Assembly (NCBI GenBank): GCA_902590285.1
Contig: CACIWE010000003.1
Coordinates: 1-45,000 of the forward strand
Reading direction: 5' to 3'
DNA: 45,000 nt
From: an uncultured Pelagibacteraceae bacterium
GTDB taxonomy: Bacteria > Pseudomonadota > Alphaproteobacteria > Pelagibacterales > Pelagibacteraceae
In this document: positions 42,220 through 45,000 of the stretch, in pieces
Position numbering within the stretch: position 1 is the stretch's first letter
Layout of the letters: each line of letters begins with the position of its first letter
Notes under the pieces: generated by a model
Databases searched by the model: none
Seen by the model: the letters and a program-made list of their open reading frames with translations, nothing else
What the model was told of the DNA's origin: nothing
Program-made: the position numbers and the translations under genes

Positions 42220-42597
42220 ATGAACAATAACAATAGAAGAAGAAATTTTAGATCGAGAGCACAGAAGAGTAACTTTAGAAGAAGAAGTGGTTCTTTAAGT
42301 TCTAATAATTCAAATTTGAATAACGGAAATTTAAATTTTAATAGAAATGGCTCCATGAACAATATTCACAATGTGGAGAAAACTATGCAAAAGTACCAAC
42401 AGCTTGCTAAGGATGCTCAAAGTAATGGTGATCCAGTTTTATCTCAGAATTATCTACAACATGCTGATCATTACTTACGAAGATATAATGAACTTAACGA
42501 GAGAAGAGAAAATATAACTGAAAAAACTGTTTCTGAAGACAAATCATCGCTTAGTGAGGAAACAAAAGAAAAGGAAACTCAATCAGCAACAAATTAA
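42220..42597 (+). CDS. DUF4167 family protein
   Basis: Arg/Asn-rich N-terminus followed by VEKTMQKYQQLAKDAQSNGDPVLSQNYLQHADHYLRRYNE; position after prmC. Confidence 0.85.
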   Translation: MNNNNRRRNFRSRAQKSNFRRRSGSLSSNNSNLNNGNLNFNRNGSMNNIHNVEKTMQKYQQLAKDAQSNGDPVLSQNYLQHADHYLRRYNELNERRENITEKTVSEDKSSLSEETKEKETQSATN

Positions 42598-42603
42598 AAA
42601 GAT

Positions 42604-43950
42604 CTATCTTAATTCTGCTAGTTTCAAATCAATTTTAATTCTATCTAACTCAAATTTGTTTCGTTCTTCTCCTTTTAAGGTCTTGCCTGAAGGCAATTTT
42701 AATTTTTGAGAATTAACTTTTTTTCCATTTACTATAACTTCATAGTGTAAATGTGGACCAGTAGATAATCCTGTTGATCCAACATATCCAATTATTTGAC
42801 CTTGTTTTACTTTCCTTCCTTCCTTTATCCCTTTTGCAAAAGCTTTCATATGAGCATAGATAGTTTCATAAGTTGAATTGTGTTTGATCTTTACACAATT
42901 GCCACCACCTCCACACCATCTAGCTCTTGTGATGGTACCAGAACCAGAGGCCATTATTGGAGTGCCACTTGGTGCAGCGAAATCAGTTCCTCTATGCATT
43001 TTGTTGTATCCTAAAATAGGATGTTTTCTCATACCAAAAGAAGAAGAAAGTCTTGCGCCATTAATTGGTGTTTTCATCAATGACTTAGTAATACTTTTTC
43101 CTTTTATATCATAATAATCTTCTTGTTTATTAAATTTAAAATTATAAAGATTAATTTCTTCTCCATTTACGTACATTGAGGCATAAATTATTTTACCTGT
43201 ATCTCTAACTTTATTATTATCATCTTCAAATTTTTCATATAAAATTTCAAACCAATCTCCTTTTCTAATATCTCTTTGAAAATCTACTTCAAAGCCAAAA
43301 ATTCTTGCGAATTCAATAATAATATTTGGTTCAATTCCTGAGTTTATAGCAGCACTATACAAATTACTTTTAATAACATTTTTTACCACAACTTCTTTTT
43401 TGTAAAGTTGTAAAATATTTTCTTTAATAATAAAATTATTTTGAGAGCTTCTTATTTCTACAGTTGTTGTATTATTTACAGGATAAACAAAATTAACAAC
43501 TGTATAAGCACCATTGTTTAATTTTTTTAAAATTAGGGAAACTTTTCTTCCAGAATATATATTTGCAAGTTTTTTTTGCTTAAGTTTTATTGAAATACTA
43601 TTTATATCTTCGTCTCTCACCTTATAATTCTTTAATATTTTTTCAACAGTATCGTTATTTTTAATAACGTAATTAATTTCCATGTATGGACTATTGATCT
43701 TAGATATTAAAAAATTTGATAAATTCGAAAATTCACTATTTTTTGAAATTTCTTTTAAATTATTTGCATTTTTTTGGTTTTTTTTGTCAATCAAATTTGT
43801 CGACATAAAAAATATTACAGAGAAAACAATCAAAAAAGACACCAAAATTAAAGAATTGCTTTTTTGAATTTGCAGTATTTTGATGTTTAGAGGGGATAAA
43901 AAATTGAATTTTTTTTTAATTAAACTGTTAATTTTTCCAATAATCGTCAT
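42604..43950 (-). CDS. M23 family metallopeptidase (LytM-type murein endopeptidase)
   Basis: HRGTDFAAPSGTPIMASGSGTITRARWCGGGGNCVKIKHNSTYETIYAHM, GLSTGPHLHYEV; N-terminal TM. Confidence 0.93.
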   Translation of the reverse strand: MTIIGKINSLIKKKFNFLSPLNIKILQIQKSNSLILVSFLIVFSVIFFMSTNLIDKKNQKNANNLKEISKNSEFSNLSNFLISKINSPYMEINYVIKNNDTVEKILKNYKVRDEDINSISIKLKQKKLANIYSGRKVSLILKKLNNGAYTVVNFVYPVNNTTTVEIRSSQNNFIIKENILQLYKKEVVVKNVIKSNLYSAAINSGIEPNIIIEFARIFGFEVDFQRDIRKGDWFEILYEKFEDDNNKVRDTGKIIYASMYVNGEEINLYNFKFNKQEDYYDIKGKSITKSLMKTPINGARLSSSFGMRKHPILGYNKMHRGTDFAAPSGTPIMASGSGTITRARWCGGGGNCVKIKHNSTYETIYAHMKAFAKGIKEGRKVKQGQIIGYVGSTGLSTGPHLHYEVIVNGKKVNSQKLKLPSGKTLKGEERNKFELDRIKIDLKLAELR

Positions 43951-44023
43951 AGTTGTTTTTTATAAAAATATCACGATCATTGCAACGCTTGATGGCTCAA
44001 AAAGCCTTATTTTACTACTTATT

Positions 44024-44051
44024 TTGCCTAATATACACCTTGACTTATAAT
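44024..44051 (+). promoter_or_regulatory. putative rRNA operon promoter
   Basis: TTGCCT (44024-44029), 16-nt spacer, consensus TATAAT (44046-44051), about 220 nt before 16S. Confidence 0.5.
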
Positions 44052-44177
44052 TAGATTGTAATAAAACGACCGCTCGCCTCTACGAAATTAAAATTTTAAC
44101 GTAGCTAGAGGTGTGTAGATTTTAAAGTCAAAATCTTAGCTTTTTTAAATTGTAAATTTTTAAGAAGAGAAGTGTGG

Positions 44178-44268
44178 ACGGCTAGGTTGATAAAGAAATT
44201 GTCGTACACGCTTTAACGAAAAAATAACTTTAATTTACCTTAAAGTTATTAAAGCTAGTGTGCGCCGT
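44178..44268 (+). other. structured pre-16S leader hairpin(s)
   Basis: Perfect 11-bp stem AATAACTTTAA (44223-44233) / TTAAAGTTATT (44240-44250), nested in GCTTTAA/TTAAAGC, ACAC/GTGT and ACGGC/GCCGT pairings. Confidence 0.6.
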
Positions 44269-44272
44269 TATT

Positions 44273-45000
<728 letters not shown>

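Noticed and set aside
42878-43867. ORFs 42878-43114 (+) and 43682-43867 (+)
   Set aside because: Antisense to the M23 peptidase gene; shadow frames.
43994-44006. GGCTcaaaaAGCC mini-hairpin upstream of the rRNA promoter
   Set aside because: Only 4 bp; too weak to call a terminator without expression data.

Overview
AT-rich, very gene-dense alphaproteobacterial window. The partial 16S rRNA gene at the right end contains, at about 44681-44702, the string gtcggggaagaaaatgactgta, which as I recall is the target of the SAR11-441R probe, so this is most likely a SAR11/Pelagibacterales genome. About 50 protein genes are supported, nearly all housekeeping: lysK (class I), pyrD, rpmB, cobS/cobT-like, bolA, aroBK, def-fmt-truA, dapED, argB, yidC-yidD-rnpA-rpmH, dcd, murA, hisD, infA, secA, argJ, ubiG, lysC, ispG, prfA-prmC, an M23 peptidase. 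There is one tRNA-Phe(GAA) and the 5' part of a 16S rRNA gene with a long structured leader. I found no CRISPR array, transposon, prophage or clear defence system. The most interesting signals are: (1) a tRNA-Phe whose first base is the last base of the infA stop codon, so RNase P maturation would remove that stop; (2) the same tRNA carries paired changes at positions 18 and 55 (A18/G55 instead of G18/Psi55); (3) a GC-rich hairpin in the only roomy convergent junction; (4) three convergent gene pairs whose stop codons overlap on opposite strands; (5) a SET-domain methyltransferase and glycosyltransferase pair inserted between dapE and truA; (6) CobS/CobT plus a J-domain protein with no cobalamin genes in the window; (7) small basic ORFs, including two missing from the supplied ORF track.
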